Assembly (NCBI GenBank): GCA_021815305.1
Contig: JAKAHC010000003.1
Span: 248,001-312,000 of the forward strand
Origin: Deltaproteobacteria bacterium
GTDB lineage: Bacteria > Desulfobacterota > Deferrimicrobia > Deferrimicrobiales > Deferrimicrobiaceae
Direction of reading: 5' to 3'
Length of the DNA: 64,000 bases
The translations under genes were made by a program, and so were the position numbers. Shown here in pieces: positions 63,374 through 64,000 of this stretch (its first letter is position 1; each line of letters begins with the position of its first letter). Below the pieces are notes generated by a model. It was not told the origin of the DNA. It saw only the letters and a program-made list of their open reading frames with translations, and made no database searches.

Positions 63374-64000
63374 ATGCGCATCCTCGGGATCGAGAGCTCC
63401 TGCGACGAGACCGCCGCGGCCGTCTTCGACCCGTCGGCGGGGCTCCTCTCCAACGTGGTGTCCTCCCAGGTCGCGGTGCACGGCGCCTACGGCGGCGTGG
63501 TCCCCGAACTGGCCTCGCGCGAGCATCTCAAGTCCGTGCTCCCCGTGGTCGAGAGGGCCCTGGCCGATGCCTCCTCGGGGCGCGGGGAGATCGACGGGAT
63601 CGCGGTGACGGCGGGGCCGGGGCTCATCGGCTCGCTCCTTGTGGGCCTTTGCTTCGCCAAGTCCCTCTCCTTCGCCTGGGGGAAGCCCATCTACGGTGTC
63701 GACCACCTGGAATCCCACATCTACGCCGTCTTCCTCGAGAACCCGGTCGAGTTCCCGTACATCGCGCTCCTGGTCTCCGGGGGGCACACCTCCCTCTTTC
63801 GCGTCGAAGGCTGGGACGGCGCGAGGCAGCTCGGGGGAACCCTGGACGATGCGGCGGGAGAGGCGTTCGACAAGGCGGCCAGGATGATGGGTTTGCCGTA
63901 TCCCGGCGGGGTGGAGATCGACCGGATGGCGCGGGAAGGGAACCCCGGGAGGTATTCCTTCCCGAGGGCGTGGCTCTCACGCGACTCGGCGGACTTCTCG
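63374..64000 (+). CDS. tsaD: tRNA N6-adenosine threonylcarbamoyltransferase (3' end beyond window)
   Basis: The first 209 codons of TsaD. The N-terminal LGIESSCDETAAAV, the metal-binding HLESHIYAVFLEN and the nucleotide-binding ALLVSGGHTSLFRV and DDAAGEAFDKAARMMGLPYPGG are diagnostic. It transfers threonylcarbamoyl to A37 of ANN-decoding tRNAs with TsaB and TsaE. The gene runs off the window end. Confidence 0.95.
   Translation, partial: MRILGIESSCDETAAAVFDPSAGLLSNVVSSQVAVHGAYGGVVPELASREHLKSVLPVVERALADASSGRGEIDGIAVTAGPGLIGSLLVGLCFAKSLSFAWGKPIYGVDHLESHIYAVFLENPVEFPYIALLVSGGHTSLFRVEGWDGARQLGGTLDDAAGEAFDKAARMMGLPYPGGVEIDRMAREGNPGRYSFPRAWLSRDSADFS

Overview
The window looks like part of a GC-rich chromosome from an anaerobic, metal- or extracellular-electron-respiring member of the former Deltaproteobacteria (Desulfobacterota/Desulfuromonadota; Geobacter-like or Deferrimicrobium-like). 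This is inferred from gene content: about 76 CxxCH haem sites plus three atypical ones in seven multihaem cytochromes, a porin-cytochrome conduit, a eukaryote-type citrate synthase, a B12-dependent ribonucleotide reductase, a short-form aconitase and cobalamin-dependent methionine synthase. No rRNA, tRNA, CRISPR array, integrase or transposase was seen.

Layout. 1-2.1 kb: end of a glutaryl-CoA dehydrogenase gene and a CaiB-type CoA transferase. 2-8.7 kb: MBL hydrolase, murJ, mrp, a short inverted/direct repeat cluster, a GNAT acetyltransferase and aconitase. 9.2-16.9 kb: first electron-transfer block, an outer-membrane barrel, an 8-haem periplasmic cytochrome and a 12(+1)-haem lipoprotein (Geobacter Pcc order), then a separately promoted 9-haem lipoprotein with an N-terminal carboxypeptidase-regulatory-like region. 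17-24.7 kb: zinc ribbon, DUF1848 radical-SAM-like protein, cold-shock protein, endonuclease V, gap-tpiA-secG, a 2-hydroxyacid dehydrogenase, an LEA-like lipoprotein and a COG2509 flavoprotein. 24.7-30.4 kb: a YhaM-like nuclease followed by overlapping bioF-bioH-bioC-bioD-bioA. 30.4-38.2 kb, minus strand: nrdJ-tmk-holB-PSP1-metG-(TatD/radical-SAM fusion), with paired NrdR-like boxes at the nrdJ promoter.

38.6-46.8 kb holds the most striking locus: six near-contiguous plus-strand genes alternating multihaem c-type and membrane b-type cytochromes (CbcL-like fused and split versions of one module) and ending in a NapC-like protein with 18 haem-binding candidates. Together they look like a quinol-to-periplasm electron output system that could feed the conduit at 9-14 kb. 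Behind it lie a nested set of inverted repeats that may be a structured RNA, and a less GC-rich islet of DNA methyltransferase, small HTH protein and small unknown protein.

48.9-54.7 kb, minus strand: metH, a rubredoxin with no canonical start codon, a homocysteine methyltransferase/methylene-THF reductase fusion, and gcvH. 55-64 kb: citrate synthase, a Fur-family regulator, the complete tolQ-tolR-tolA-tolB-pal-cpoB envelope operon, a PhoH/PIN protein and the start of tsaD, cut by the window end. Function calls rest on recognised motifs and gene order only; no database search was possible.
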